This document shows positions 34,054-43,150 of a stretch of DNA of 64,000 nucleotides, in pieces. Origin of the DNA: Rhizobium sullae (GTDB lineage Bacteria > Pseudomonadota > Alphaproteobacteria > Rhizobiales > Rhizobiaceae); assembly GCF_025200715.1 (NCBI RefSeq), contig NZ_CP104145.1, forward strand, positions 124,001 to 188,000, given 5' to 3'. The notes beneath the pieces were generated by a model. That model searched no databases. It had not been told where the DNA came from and was given only the letters and a program-made list of their open reading frames with translations. Numbering within the stretch: the stretch's first letter is position 1; every line of letters begins with the position of its first letter. The translations under genes and the position numbers were made by a program.

Positions 34054-35250
34054 CTATGCCGCGCTATCAGTTAGTGAATAGACATTGTTCGGTTTTACAC
34101 CGAGAATCGCTGCCGCTTTCGACGGTGACAGTGCGCCCTCGGCCAGCATTCGCCGTGACAATGCAAGAAGCCGGTTTCCGAGTCTATGTCGGCGGACGAT
34201 GTAATAGTTCGGTCCGCCGTCGCTTTCGCGCGCGCGGTCACGCTGGGCAGCCCTGTTCCGGAGCCACAGCTCCCGGTAAAGCGCTGTCACTGCAGACCAC
34301 ATGTGCTGATCGATGATCCCTTCCCGGTAGAGTTTATAGGCGACCATGGAGTGGCTGACTTGGCGAGCGTCCGCGATCGCCGCAATGCGAGCCATGACTC
34401 TTCCTTGCGTGGCGCCGATAAGAGGTTGTTCTCCAGCTATGTCGTTCGCAGGCAATAGGATGCGGCCCGCAATGTCGTTGCAGAAGGTCTCGATTGCGAT
34501 CGTTGGTCGACCACCGCTGACTCCGCTTTCGCCAAGCCAAATATGTGCCAGCTCATGCAGAAGGGTAAATGACCAAGCCTGCTCGCTGTCTTGATCATTG
34601 ATCACCACGAAGGGCGCGACCGGGTCGGCAAGCGCGAAGCCCCGGAATAGCTCCACATTCAAGGCGCTGTGATGACTTCCGAGATTACCGATGAGGAGGA
34701 CGAATACACCAGCTGCTTCCACGCGCTCGCGAAGATATGAAAACCCCTTCGTGCTTCCCCGCCCACTTCCATGACGGAAATGCTCAAGATCAAAACCAAG
34801 CGTCTCCACGATGTTCGTTGCGAGGGCCTCAGCTCCGAGGTCTTGGTCGAATGACCCGACAAAGCTCAGCACCTGCGCCTCATCCTCCGCTTCAAGGAGA
34901 GCGCGAACCATTTCCTGACGCGCGCGAACCTCCCGCAGCAAAGTATCCACGAGCGCCGCGTCGCGCTGGGCAAATTCCTCTGGCAACGTGCGGAAATCTT
35001 CCCCCCGTGCCGCCATGACTGGACGTTCTGCGAGGTAGAAAGTCAGGAGCGGGCGGCGGTATTGGCTCGCCATCTTCAGAAGCAGCGGTCGGGAAGGCTC
35101 GGCCTCGCCAGCTTCAAGCATAGCAAGCCGCTCGCTACCCGCCAGACCGCGCGCAGCGCCCAGACCGATCTTATCTGCAGCATCCTCAATGGAAAAACCC
35201 GCCGTTTCGCGGGCCCACCTCAGGATGGACGGGTTCACTTTTGGCACCAC
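34054..35250 (-). CDS. XRE regulator with ImmA/IrrE zinc protease domain
   Basis: About 400 residues: an XRE helix-turn-helix at the N-terminus (ILRWARETAGFSIEDAADKI) and an ImmA/IrrE metallopeptidase domain with the HExxH motif in LLHELAHIW near residue 225. The C-terminus carries another helical DNA-binding-like part (SPSKAAAILGVKPNNVYSLT). It is the likely antitoxin partner of the PIN gene. A TTG at 35295 opens the frame, but a GTG at 35247-35250 after AGAGG fits family starts better. Confidence 0.72.
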   Translation of the reverse strand: MVPKVNPSILRWARETAGFSIEDAADKIGLGAARGLAGSERLAMLEAGEAEPSRPLLLKMASQYRRPLLTFYLAERPVMAARGEDFRTLPEEFAQRDAALVDTLLREVRARQEMVRALLEAEDEAQVLSFVGSFDQDLGAEALATNIVETLGFDLEHFRHGSGRGSTKGFSYLRERVEAAGVFVLLIGNLGSHHSALNVELFRGFALADPVAPFVVINDQDSEQAWSFTLLHELAHIWLGESGVSGGRPTIAIETFCNDIAGRILLPANDIAGEQPLIGATQGRVMARIAAIADARQVSHSMVAYKLYREGIIDQHMWSAVTALYRELWLRNRAAQRDRARESDGGPNYYIVRRHRLGNRLLALSRRMLAEGALSPSKAAAILGVKPNNVYSLTDSAA

Positions 35251-35416
35251 TACCTCTGCTTCGGCAAGCCGATACAATTTGATATCAGCATGCAATGGTT
35301 ACCAAACATATGGGTGCTGCGACAGGCCAGAACTATATTTTCCCACTGCAGAGTGTCCGAATAGGCAAGGCTCACGGTTTGATGCTCGGTTGTCTCCTCT
35401 CAAAGGGGCGGATCGC

Positions 35417-35989
35417 TCAGCCTACTTGCTCCACTGCCAGCGTGCCAGCCGGGAGGGGCTTGATCAGCGACTTCGCAGAGATTGTCGGATCGAGCCAGTC
35501 GGCCCAGACGCTACGTTCCAGGATGACGATCTGCCGGTCGTTATACGATGCGATGTCCGGACCCGGTTCCATCGTCAGCATGGTGAAAGCCTGGCCGACC
35601 TCCGGCGTCTCGCGCCAGATGCCGGCGACGCAGAAGACCGGCTCTTCCTCCTTGGTGAACAGCCATTTGTCCTTGCGCTTCTTTTTCGAATCCTTGGGTC
35701 TGTGAACTCGTAAGGGGCAGCGGTTGGAATTGAACTCCCGGCCATCCGACCGGAAATTATACACCGGCCGCTTGTTCGGTCCCGGCCAGCTCCAGCGCCG
35801 CTGCACGAGCTCAGCCTCATCGGGCACCCCGTCGATGGTTCTGACGATGGGGCCGACATCGGTGATCTTGATGTCTTCGCGTGGCTCCAGGTTCGGCGCG
35901 CCTTCACCGAAGCGAATCTTGATATTGAGGTCGGCGAAATCCTCGACGATCGAGGCCACATCCACCATCAGCCGATAATCATTGCACAT
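35417..35989 (-). CDS. SRAP-domain protein (HMCES/YedK-like)
   Basis: 190 residues starting MCNDYR; Cys2 is the residue that crosslinks to abasic sites in single-stranded DNA after Met removal. The ATG at 35989 follows CGGAGGGCGC, and the Cys2 rule also fixes this start. PNLEPRED and WSWPGPN regions fit the family. The stretch usually read as H-x-R-M-P appears as YNDRQIV, so the conserved histidine seems replaced by asparagine. It would shield abasic sites if active. Confidence 0.8.
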   Translation of the reverse strand: MCNDYRLMVDVASIVEDFADLNIKIRFGEGAPNLEPREDIKITDVGPIVRTIDGVPDEAELVQRRWSWPGPNKRPVYNFRSDGREFNSNRCPLRVHRPKDSKKKRKDKWLFTKEEEPVFCVAGIWRETPEVGQAFTMLTMEPGPDIASYNDRQIVILERSVWADWLDPTISAKSLIKPLPAGTLAVEQVG

Positions 35990-36140
35990 GCGCCCTCCGT
36001 TTTGGGGTCTGAGTAGCAACGGAGCAGAAAACCTACATAAAGGATTTCAGGGCTCGTTAGGATCTGCCTTTAGCGGTTCGTGAAGTGGTCTGAGTTCGTC
36101 TCTTGCGATGAAATCCGGCAGGGTACCTGCACAATCGTGT

Positions 36141-36555
36141 TTATCGTAGCCCCTGCAAGCTCGTCGTCATGAAGTCTATGAAAGTGCGGACTTTGGCGGA
36201 AAGATATTTCCGGCTCGGATACACAGCATATAGCGTATTGGCGAACCCGATCGCGTCTGGAAGCACCGTCTCTAATCGACCTGCCTCGATGTCTTGCTCG
36301 GCCATCCATTTCGGCAGGAACACAAGGCCCATACCCTGCAGAGCTGCTAGCTGCAGAATGGTCTCGTTCTCGCTCAGCATCACGGTACGAAATGTAACTT
36401 TGTGCCGTCCATCTGGGCCTTCCAGCGCCATGATATCACTGAGGTTGACCCCGCTGAAACGAAGCAGCGCGTGACCGTTAAGATCGGCGAGGCCTTTGGG
36501 TCGACCTGCTCGTTCCAGATATTCCGGCGATGCCATGAGCTCGACCTTGTACATT
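36141..36555 (-). pseudogene. LysR-family regulator, C-terminal fragment
   Basis: The last ~137 residues of a LysR substrate-binding domain (ASPEYLERAGRPKGLADLNG, HALLRFSG, LAALQGMGLVFLPKWMAEQD, VYPSRKYLSAKVRTFIDFM). The DNA-binding half is missing and the frame is fused at its 5' side to transposase sequence. Confidence 0.78.
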
Positions 36556-37655
36556 ATGCGGCGAAGCAAAGGGCTTGTGTCATGCGCTTGAGTCGGTTTG
36601 GTTGAATTTGAGGAACGTCCGGGTCTGGCGGGTACTGTCGATAAATGTCCTGGCCCCACAGGACCATGCGAACCGCGCCGATGGCATCGGAGAAGGTGAA
36701 CTCTGTTTTCTTGTACCATGCTGCAGCATAGGGAAGAGCGCCTCGGCCAAGCATTTCGCATGCCCAGAGTGTCAGAGACTGTAGAGCGCCAGCAGCGACG
36801 GTGTCGTGCGCATGATGGCTTTGTCGTTCCACTGCCGTTGGGTTTCCACGCCAAGATGCGCACGGGTTTCGGCGAAGGTGACCTCGATCTGCCAGCGCCG
36901 AACGAAGTAGGCAATGATCTGAGCGGGCTCAAGGTTGACGTTGGTGCTCATGAACGCCTGGGGTTCACGACGGCCTGACGGGTCTCGAACGAGAACCCAG
37001 CGAATTGGTCTCGGGGGCGTTCCACGCCGATACCAGAGGCCGGTTCCTGAGGTGACATCAAGGGTTTGTCGGTTTGCTTGCCGTACCAAGAGGATGCGAC
37101 GATGCGTTGCCACTCGGTCTTCGTGTCTTTGAGGAGCGTTTTCAGTTTCGGCAATGGCCTGCCTTTTTGCGCCGGTCGCCCCAGAGTATGTTCGTGCCTC
37201 TGATCCGGTGGAGCAAAGAGACTGGCATCCAGACGCAACCGCGTGATGAGAGTGGCCGTGCCGGGCAGAGCCGCAGCCAGTGTATGAACGGCAAAGCTGC
37301 TATCGCCGACAAAGATGATTTCGCGGTCCGGCAGCCAGCGGCAAAGCTGCAAGACGCCTTGCCTTGCCCAATCCGTCAGCAGCTTGTGCTTTCGGCCCTT
37401 CTTCTGATCATGACGCTCAGAGGGGCACAGGATCGTCAACACCGGCAGGGCTTTGATGCATTTGGCCCATGGGACAGGGGAAAGGACCATGAAGCTCAAC
37501 CAGCGCAGGCCGCTGGCCTTGACGAAGTGCCCGTGGCTTGAGCGCACCGGGTCACGATAAATGCCACGAGCGGCGATGCGTTGGCCCCAACGCCGTTCGA
37601 TTGTATCGTCCATCCCGATCACGACGGGGCCAACGCGCACGTTGCCCGGCTTGAC
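36554..37655 (-). pseudogene. IS701-like DDE transposase, two frameshifts
   Basis: Reads GMDDTIERRWGQRIAARGIY, RDPVRSSHGHFVKASGLRW, then FVGDSSFAVHTLAAALPG, and in a second frame from about 37075 FVRRWQIEVTFAETRAHLGV, then in a third frame CEMLGRGALPYAAAWYKKTE to a stop at 36554. The catalytic D and E regions are recognisable. The N-terminal part before GMDD is absent and fused to dioxygenase sequence. Confidence 0.75.
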
Positions 37656-37856
37656 GCCCGACGAGATTGCAATACCCTCCTCTTCCCAGTGGCCCGAGAC
37701 CACAAGGACCGCCTTTGGCGTGCTGCCGAGTTCAGCGCGCATGTCGAGCAGCGACTTCTCGAGCACGTCGAAATTGCGGCGGAACTCCCCGGTCATGTAA
37801 GGCCAGGGTCCGCCGCCATGGCTGATGAAATAGGTCGGGAGTCGAGAATCTGTCAT
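37656..37856 (-). pseudogene. LigB/DODA-type extradiol dioxygenase, N-terminal fragment
   Basis: MTDSRLPTYFISHGGGPWPY, followed by VLVVSGHWEEEGIAIS, is the start of the class III extradiol (4,5-DOPA-type) dioxygenase family, with the metal-binding HGGGP and GHW histidines. After 67 codons it passes into the transposase at SSG-VKPG. Confidence 0.75.
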
Positions 37857-37976
37857 GGGGTCTGTCCTTCGCAAGTTTGCCGCGACAGGCGCGGCGCCCG
37901 TTAGAAAAGCGAGTCGCCGACGGGCACCTGTTGCAGAGGAGTTTCATTTTTTCTTATTCATTGATCAATGTCTTCG

Positions 37977-38115
37977 ACAACATGGTCTACGACTATTCCG
38001 GCTTCCCGGAATACCTCTATCACATCACCTACAATGCGACTTTCAGCATCATGAAGCCGCTCTATCCGGATGAGGATATTCCTGTGGTCCAGCTTTCACT
38101 GGATATGGGTTACGA
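37977..38115 (+). pseudogene. LigB/DODA-type dioxygenase, internal fragment in opposite orientation
   Basis: MVYDYSGFPEYLYHITYNA and PLYPDEDIPVVQLSLD are internal motifs of the same dioxygenase family. In an intact gene they follow soon after the part at 37656-37856, but here they are on the other strand ~120 bp away. No continuation of the C-terminus was found. Confidence 0.68.
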
Positions 38116-38459
38116 TCCGGCGCTTGCCGCTTCGATGCCGTTTGCGCGCAGCAACTGCCGCACGCGGTTCGCAAGCTCTGGCGATCCGGGCGTGCCGTGA
38201 TCGTATCCGCGTGTTGGATCGAGTGAGACGCACGATGGCGTCTGGATCTGAAAGGTTCGAGCCATCGAGGAAGTTGTTCCTGTGTTCTGTCCAGCGTAGG
38301 ATACAGCATATCGATGCCATCTAGGTCAGAGGGATGATTGCTCATCGGCATAGGCGTTGATGATATTTCCATAGGTCAGATGTCGACATCTTGCTGGAGA
38401 GTGATCAATGTGCGGGATTGGGCGGAAGCGCCGCGACTACACTCGATGCCATACTACTA
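38116..38459. other. Stretch between the dioxygenase fragment and nifT
   Basis: No gene supported on either strand. It marks the boundary between rearranged DNA and the conserved nif block. Confidence 0.45.
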
Positions 38460-38672
38460 TCAGTCTTCATTGGATAGCCTCCTCGCCTCGACGGTAATGG
38501 GCAGGCGTGTGTTCTGCGGAAGGTTGGGGAGGGCTAACCGCCATCCATTCCTCAGCACTACAAAGCCGCCCCACAGATTTTCATTCTCGACTGAAATCAC
38601 CGGCTCCTCGAGATCTTTTTTTGGAATATAAACCGACAAATCGACGCCGTTTCGACGAACGGTCACTTTCAT
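38460..38672 (-). CDS. nifT: Nitrogen fixation protein NifT/FixU
   Basis: 70 residues (MKVTVRRNGVDLSVYIPKKD, then LEEPVISVENENLWGGFVVL), the short NifT/FixU family. Function is unclear; it is usually cotranscribed with nifB-fdxN-nifZ, as here, 4 bp after nifZ. Last gene of the nifB operon. Confidence 0.9.
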   Translation of the reverse strand: MKVTVRRNGVDLSVYIPKKDLEEPVISVENENLWGGFVVLRNGWRLALPNLPQNTRLPITVEARRLSNED

Positions 38673-38676
38673 CTCG

Positions 38677-38994
38677 CTATCCTTCTTTGAGACAAGTGGC
38701 GATTTCAGAAGTCCCCGGAGTTGCAGCCTTATCTAGGCTCGTTATTTCATAGGCACGCATCCCGACGATGCTGCCGCGATCAACCCATTCGACCGCATAT
38801 ATGTAAAATTGCTGAAGAAAGGTGCCCACGTCGCGCACAACGCCCTCATCGCCCCTGCGCACGAGATTTTCACCGATGTCCTTCCCAGGATAGCTGCCGT
38901 CATTCCTTACTTGGCTGGCGGCGCGGACCCGCTCACCCGGCGTAAACCGCGGTCGCTCACGGATTTCAACCTCCTGTTCGCGTAGAAGACCCAT
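38677..38994 (-). CDS. nifZ: Nitrogen fixation protein NifZ
   Basis: 105 residues from ATG 38994. Contains the NifZ pattern FTPGERVRAASQVRNDGSYP and GDEGVVRDVGTFLQQFYIYA, a beta-barrel-like domain. NifZ assists P-cluster formation in the MoFe protein. It lies between fdxN and nifT. An upstream ATG at 39009 is possible but without family support. Confidence 0.9.
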   Translation of the reverse strand: MGLLREQEVEIRERPRFTPGERVRAASQVRNDGSYPGKDIGENLVRRGDEGVVRDVGTFLQQFYIYAVEWVDRGSIVGMRAYEITSLDKAATPGTSEIATCLKEG

Positions 38995-39036
38995 GGCCGC
39001 TCCTCTCATCCTTTGTGCTGCAGTTATCGATGGTGG

Positions 39037-39231
39037 TCAGGCCGGGACGCAAGTCTTCGGCACCGGACACACCGAGGCGCATTGCTGCGTGTCGAATTCT
39101 CCCCTGCACTCGGTGCACTTCTTAGGATCGACAACGTACTTTTCCCCCTTGAAAGTGATTGCATCTGAGGGACATTCGTATTCGCATGCGCCGCACTGGG
39201 TGCATTGGGACGCAATGATCTTGAAGGCCAT
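39037..39231 (-). CDS. fdxN: 2[4Fe-4S] ferredoxin FdxN
   Basis: 64 residues with two cluster motifs: [12 protein letters not shown] and [18 protein letters not shown], the second with the long spacing of nif-type ferredoxins. FdxN supplies electrons for NifB radical-SAM chemistry and nitrogenase in rhizobia. Immediately downstream of nifB. Confidence 0.94.
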   Translation of the reverse strand: MAFKIIASQCTQCGACEYECPSDAITFKGEKYVVDPKKCTECRGEFDTQQCASVCPVPKTCVPA

Positions 39232-39262
39232 ATTCTAGCTCCTGGTTCAGTCAGAAGGCGGC

Positions 39263-40738
39263 TCAAGCCGTCGCAACCAACGGCTTAACACCAAACTCGG
39301 CGGCGTAAAGCGCACCGATCGCAGTTTCGATGTAGTCATAGCCAAAAGCGTCCGTTGCTCGCACACCCGCTTCTGCTAGACGTTTCTTTGGGGAATCACC
39401 GATCTTGGCACAGAGTAAGATATCTATGCCTTCGAGCGCACTGATGATGCTATAAAGCGTGGCCTCCTCGCCCCAGCCGCCGAGGCAGTACTGTCCGATC
39501 TTGCGATTCCCTACCAAGTTAATCCCTTTTTGAGAGACTACGTAAACTTGGAGTTCCGTCGCGTGACCGAAGTGTTCGTTGATTCGGCCGCCGCCTTTGG
39601 TGGTCACGGCAACATGAAGCTGTCCGTCGGACTCTGCGGACGTGACAGCTGTGATCGCGTCCTTCCGTGCCGCCAGATGATCGCCGCACTCTAGCGCGAC
39701 CAGCTGGCGGTAGGCGTGGCGCTTGCTGGCGTTGTAAGTAACATCGCTGGAGATGTGGTCTCGCGTAAATTCTCGCCTGCGATCATCGCCGAGCAGACCA
39801 ACAGCGTCGGCGCGGCACTGCCTGCAATGGCGCATCAGCTTGGCGCCGCCTTCCAGGCGATCATGAAGCGCCTCCAGTTCTAACGGCTGTGGACCACGCT
39901 GACCGGTCAGTCCGTAATAGGTACCGTGTGAAGGCTCAGAGATCAGCGGCATCACGTTATGCATGAATGCGCCGCGGTCCCTGACCCATTTGTTAACCTC
40001 GACGAGGTGCGCGTCATTGACGCCCGGGATCATCACCGAATTGATCTTAGTGAGGATGTCTTTTTTTATCAGCATCTCCAAGCCCAACATTTGCCGCTCG
40101 TGAAGAATCCTGGCGGCTTCGATCCCCGTGTAGCGACGGTGCCTGTAGAATATCCAGGGATAGATCTTCGCCCCGATCTCCGGGTCCACCATGTTGATGG
40201 TGATCGTAACGTGATCAACATTCATCTCGGCAAGCTCATCGACGTGGTCCGGCAGCGCGAGTCCATTAGTCGAGATGCATAGCTTGATATCAGGGATTTC
40301 CCTCGCGACTCGTTCGAACGTCGCTTTTGTCTTCTTCCAATCGTAACAGGCGTCGCCCGGCCCGGCGATGCCGAGGACGGAGAGCTGCGGCACTTCGTTG
40401 GCGACCGCGATCACCTTACGAAGCGCCTGGTCTGGTGTCAGCTTTTCGGATGCAACCCCGGGCCGACTTTCGTTAGCGCAGTCATATTTACGATTGCAGT
40501 AGTTGCACTGGATGTTGCAGGCTGGCGCGACCGCGACATGCATGCGGGCGAAATAGTGATGCGCTTCTTCCGAAAAACAGGGGTGGTCCTTGATCCTTTC
40601 CCAGATCGCCGGATCTATGTCATCCGGGGCCGAAAGGCCGCAGGACGAAGGTGCGCAGCCGCCAGATTTTGCGGCCCGCAGCGCTCCGTCGAGGGATCCT
40701 TTCCTGGTAGTCTCAAGCTGTTTCACTGGTTGCGGCAT
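39263..40738 (-). CDS. nifB: FeMo-cofactor biosynthesis radical SAM protein NifB
   Basis: 491 residues. The radical-SAM motif is CNIQCNYCNRKYDC near residues 74-87. The downstream barrel contains GIAGPGDACYDW. The C-terminal ~110 residues (HVAVTTKGGGRINEHFGHAT ... ILLCAKIGDSPKKRLAEAG) form the NifX/NafY-like domain. NifB makes NifB-co, the core of FeMo-co. A -24/-12 promoter and a NifA site lie upstream (40778-40881), heading the nifB-fdxN-nifZ-nifT operon. Confidence 0.96.
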   Translation of the reverse strand: MPQPVKQLETTRKGSLDGALRAAKSGGCAPSSCGLSAPDDIDPAIWERIKDHPCFSEEAHHYFARMHVAVAPACNIQCNYCNRKYDCANESRPGVASEKLTPDQALRKVIAVANEVPQLSVLGIAGPGDACYDWKKTKATFERVAREIPDIKLCISTNGLALPDHVDELAEMNVDHVTITINMVDPEIGAKIYPWIFYRHRRYTGIEAARILHERQMLGLEMLIKKDILTKINSVMIPGVNDAHLVEVNKWVRDRGAFMHNVMPLISEPSHGTYYGLTGQRGPQPLELEALHDRLEGGAKLMRHCRQCRADAVGLLGDDRRREFTRDHISSDVTYNASKRHAYRQLVALECGDHLAARKDAITAVTSAESDGQLHVAVTTKGGGRINEHFGHATELQVYVVSQKGINLVGNRKIGQYCLGGWGEEATLYSIISALEGIDILLCAKIGDSPKKRLAEAGVRATDAFGYDYIETAIGALYAAEFGVKPLVATA

Positions 40739-40777
40739 CCCACGGCTCCATTGACGAGTTAGCGTTACAGCTTCAGA

Positions 40778-40793
40778 CGCAAGAGCAATGCCA
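40778..40793 (-). promoter_or_regulatory. Sigma-54 promoter of nifB
   Basis: Minus-strand TGGCATTGCTCTTGCG matches TGGCAC-N5-TTGC with correct spacing, 40 bp before the nifB start. Confidence 0.82.
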
Positions 40794-40865
40794 GTTCAAA
40801 AAATGGTAATGTTTCTCTGCAATAGCTTGCTTGTCCGTTTTGCGAGCTTGCTGCTACAATGGTTT

Positions 40866-40881
40866 TGTCGAACTTGCGACA
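40866..40881 (-). promoter_or_regulatory. NifA upstream activator site of nifB
   Basis: TGT-CGAACTTGCG-ACA, an exact TGT-N10-ACA, about 73 bp upstream of the -24 element. Confidence 0.82.
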
Positions 40882-40964
40882 GGGCCATGTCGCACAACGG
40901 TAGCGTCGCGTAGACCAACTGAAGACAAAAGTGATCCTCATGAAGTCCATGATGTCACTCGCCG

Positions 40965-42596
40965 TCAGTACTTTTTTACCTCGATACGATGCCGGCGCAG
41001 AGCATAGCCGACCTGGCGCGGCGTCAGGCCGAGGATACGAGCCGCCCTGGCCTGAACCCAACCGGCCGTTTCCATTGCATTGATTAGCCGGTCACGGTCC
41101 GTAAGAATCGGTGCGCCGACTATGGATGCGGTACCGCTTGCAGTGCCGGCGTTGGCCGGTGGTCTGACCGACACCCTATTGCCCGGTGCGAGGTCATTGA
41201 TCGTGGTGTTGCAACCGTTAAAGGCAGCTCCTTTCCCGAGAAGCGAAGAAAAGCATCGGCCCCGCTGACACGCGAAATCTGATGGAACGATCGTACTTGA
41301 ACCAGCAAGAGTGGCGGTTCTTTGTACGCAGTTTTCGAGCTCGCGAACGTTGCCAGGGAAGTCGCATCGCGACAAAATGTCCAGTGCCGATGGCGAGAAG
41401 TCAAGGTTTCGATCATTCTCCTTGTTGAATCGCTTGAGGAATACTTTCGCTAGAAGCGGAATGTCACCCTCGCGCTGCCTCAGCGGCGGCAAAATAATGG
41501 GTACCACATTGATCCGGTAATATAAGTCGGCTCTAAACTCCCTGTTCATAACGGCCGTCTCGAGGTCTCTGTTGGTGGCGCATATGAGCCGAACATTAAC
41601 TTTAAGCGTCTTCGTCCCGCCGACCCGCTCAAGTTCACCCTCCTGCAACACGCGTAATAACTTCGCTTGAAATTCTGGCGATATTTCGCCTATTTCATCC
41701 AGCAGCAACGTCCCACCATCCGCCAGTTCGAAACGGCCTGCACGCTGCCAGATCGCTCCTGTGAAAGCGCCTTTTTCATGCCCAAACAGCTCGGATTCCA
41801 GAACACCTGACGACAGTGCGGCGCAATTCAGTTTCACGAAAGGCTTTTTTCGCCGTGGCGACAATTCGTGTATCGCCCTTGCAAAAGATTCCTTGCCGGT
41901 GCCGCTCTCGCCCCCCAAAAGCACAGCGGAGTTGGTCGTCGCCACGATAACAGCGGTCTCGATAACCTCCTTGAGCGCAGGACTCTCTCCGACAATCCAG
42001 CTGACTTGCGTTCGCGGGCTGGGGCCAGGCTTTCCCCCGACGCGGGAGATCGGCTCTGCTTGTTCCTCGGTTATTGATCCGCCATCTCCGCAAACATCTC
42101 GATTGAGCCGGTTGGCCAATCCGATGAGGTTGGCGACCATGGTCAGGAAAAGTATCTCCTCCTCGTAGTTATCACTGGCGGTGCCAGCCTTAACGCGATC
42201 AATCCATAATGCCCCGAGCACCATGTTTCCGGCCTTGATGGGGACACCCATGAAGGTAACGGCAAGATGGCGGTCTTGAGACGGTCGCAATGCAGTGTTG
42301 AATAGGTCCGATTTCCTAATGTCAGGCACGACGAGCGCCGCACCCGTAGCGATGATATGCTCTATTGCCGCCTTCGGTTCGATCGTGGGAGTGTCGCGGC
42401 CGAAGCCGGAGCACACCGGTATCTCTGCCTCCCGTTCCTCAGCTGAAATCACGATCTCGCCGTGGCGCATTGGCAGAAGCGAAGAGAGACTATTCAGCGC
42501 ATGAGAAAATGCGATCTCAAGACGAGAGGAAGCGAGGAGATCTCTCGATATCCGGTAGATTCCACTGCGCCACATATCCGGCTTATGCATGTTCAT
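40965..42596 (-). CDS. nifA: Nitrogen fixation transcriptional activator NifA
   Basis: 543 residues: N-terminal GAF domain (~20-170), AAA+ domain (~215-440) with Walker A GESGTGKE and the sigma-54 contact loop GAFTGA, and a C-terminal Fis-type helix-turn-helix (RAARILGLTPRQVGYALRRH). Between AAA+ and linker lie four cysteines spaced C-x11-C-x19-C-x4-C, the oxygen-sensing set of rhizobial NifA. ATG 42596 follows GGGAGG at some distance. It activates the -24/-12 promoters listed here together with RpoN. It lies 245 bp after fixX and may have its own promoter. Confidence 0.96.
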   Translation of the reverse strand: MNMHKPDMWRSGIYRISRDLLASSRLEIAFSHALNSLSSLLPMRHGEIVISAEEREAEIPVCSGFGRDTPTIEPKAAIEHIIATGAALVVPDIRKSDLFNTALRPSQDRHLAVTFMGVPIKAGNMVLGALWIDRVKAGTASDNYEEEILFLTMVANLIGLANRLNRDVCGDGGSITEEQAEPISRVGGKPGPSPRTQVSWIVGESPALKEVIETAVIVATTNSAVLLGGESGTGKESFARAIHELSPRRKKPFVKLNCAALSSGVLESELFGHEKGAFTGAIWQRAGRFELADGGTLLLDEIGEISPEFQAKLLRVLQEGELERVGGTKTLKVNVRLICATNRDLETAVMNREFRADLYYRINVVPIILPPLRQREGDIPLLAKVFLKRFNKENDRNLDFSPSALDILSRCDFPGNVRELENCVQRTATLAGSSTIVPSDFACQRGRCFSSLLGKGAAFNGCNTTINDLAPGNRVSVRPPANAGTASGTASIVGAPILTDRDRLINAMETAGWVQARAARILGLTPRQVGYALRRHRIEVKKY

Positions 42597-42841
42597 GCTG
42601 ATTACTCGCCTCCCGGCCGAACTCTATCGATACTGAATGTAAGCTGCGTTGGCGGACTGCCCAGAGGTTTCTACCCTCCATGCGCAAACTTTATTGTTCG
42701 AGCATTCGGAAGTTTAATACCTGGATTCGCAAACGCAGAAAAAATAAAATCATAAGAAAGTCGTCATGACGATTCCTGAGACTTATCTGCCGTCGTTACG
42801 CAGAAGGCGGTCAATGCACTCTGAGCTGGAGATGGCGCTCA

Positions 42842-43138
42842 TCATCCAAATTTGAAGAGGATCCCGAACCCGCCTCGCGGATAATTCCACTCGATGTCAC
42901 CATTTGCTTCGCATAACACTCTGCATGTGCCGCATTCCATGCAGCCATCCACAACGATTTCCACCTGCCCAGCATCGTTCACCTCATAGCATTTGGCCGG
43001 ACAAATTTCCGTTAACGCAAGCAGGTTCGGGCTTGGCGACAAATGCGGCCGCACTTTTATGTGCGGACGCCCCGTATCGACCAGATAACGATTTTGGTAG
43101 AGTTTGTCTTCGATGCGTTCCATTACCGTGACCTTCAT
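42842..43138 (-). CDS. fixX: Ferredoxin-like protein FixX
   Basis: 98 residues with CPAKCYE and [11 protein letters not shown], one [4Fe-4S] cluster plus a remnant second site. It is the iron-sulfur partner of the FixC quinone oxidoreductase. Last gene of fixABCX, 12 bp after fixC. Confidence 0.94.
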   Translation of the reverse strand: MKVTVMERIEDKLYQNRYLVDTGRPHIKVRPHLSPSPNLLALTEICPAKCYEVNDAGQVEIVVDGCMECGTCRVLCEANGDIEWNYPRGGFGILFKFG

Positions 43139-43150
43139 TTGAATTATCCT

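Noticed and set aside
42597..42841. A sigma-54 promoter directly before nifA
   Set aside because: No TGGC-N8/9-TGC arrangement with correct spacing was found between fixX and nifA.
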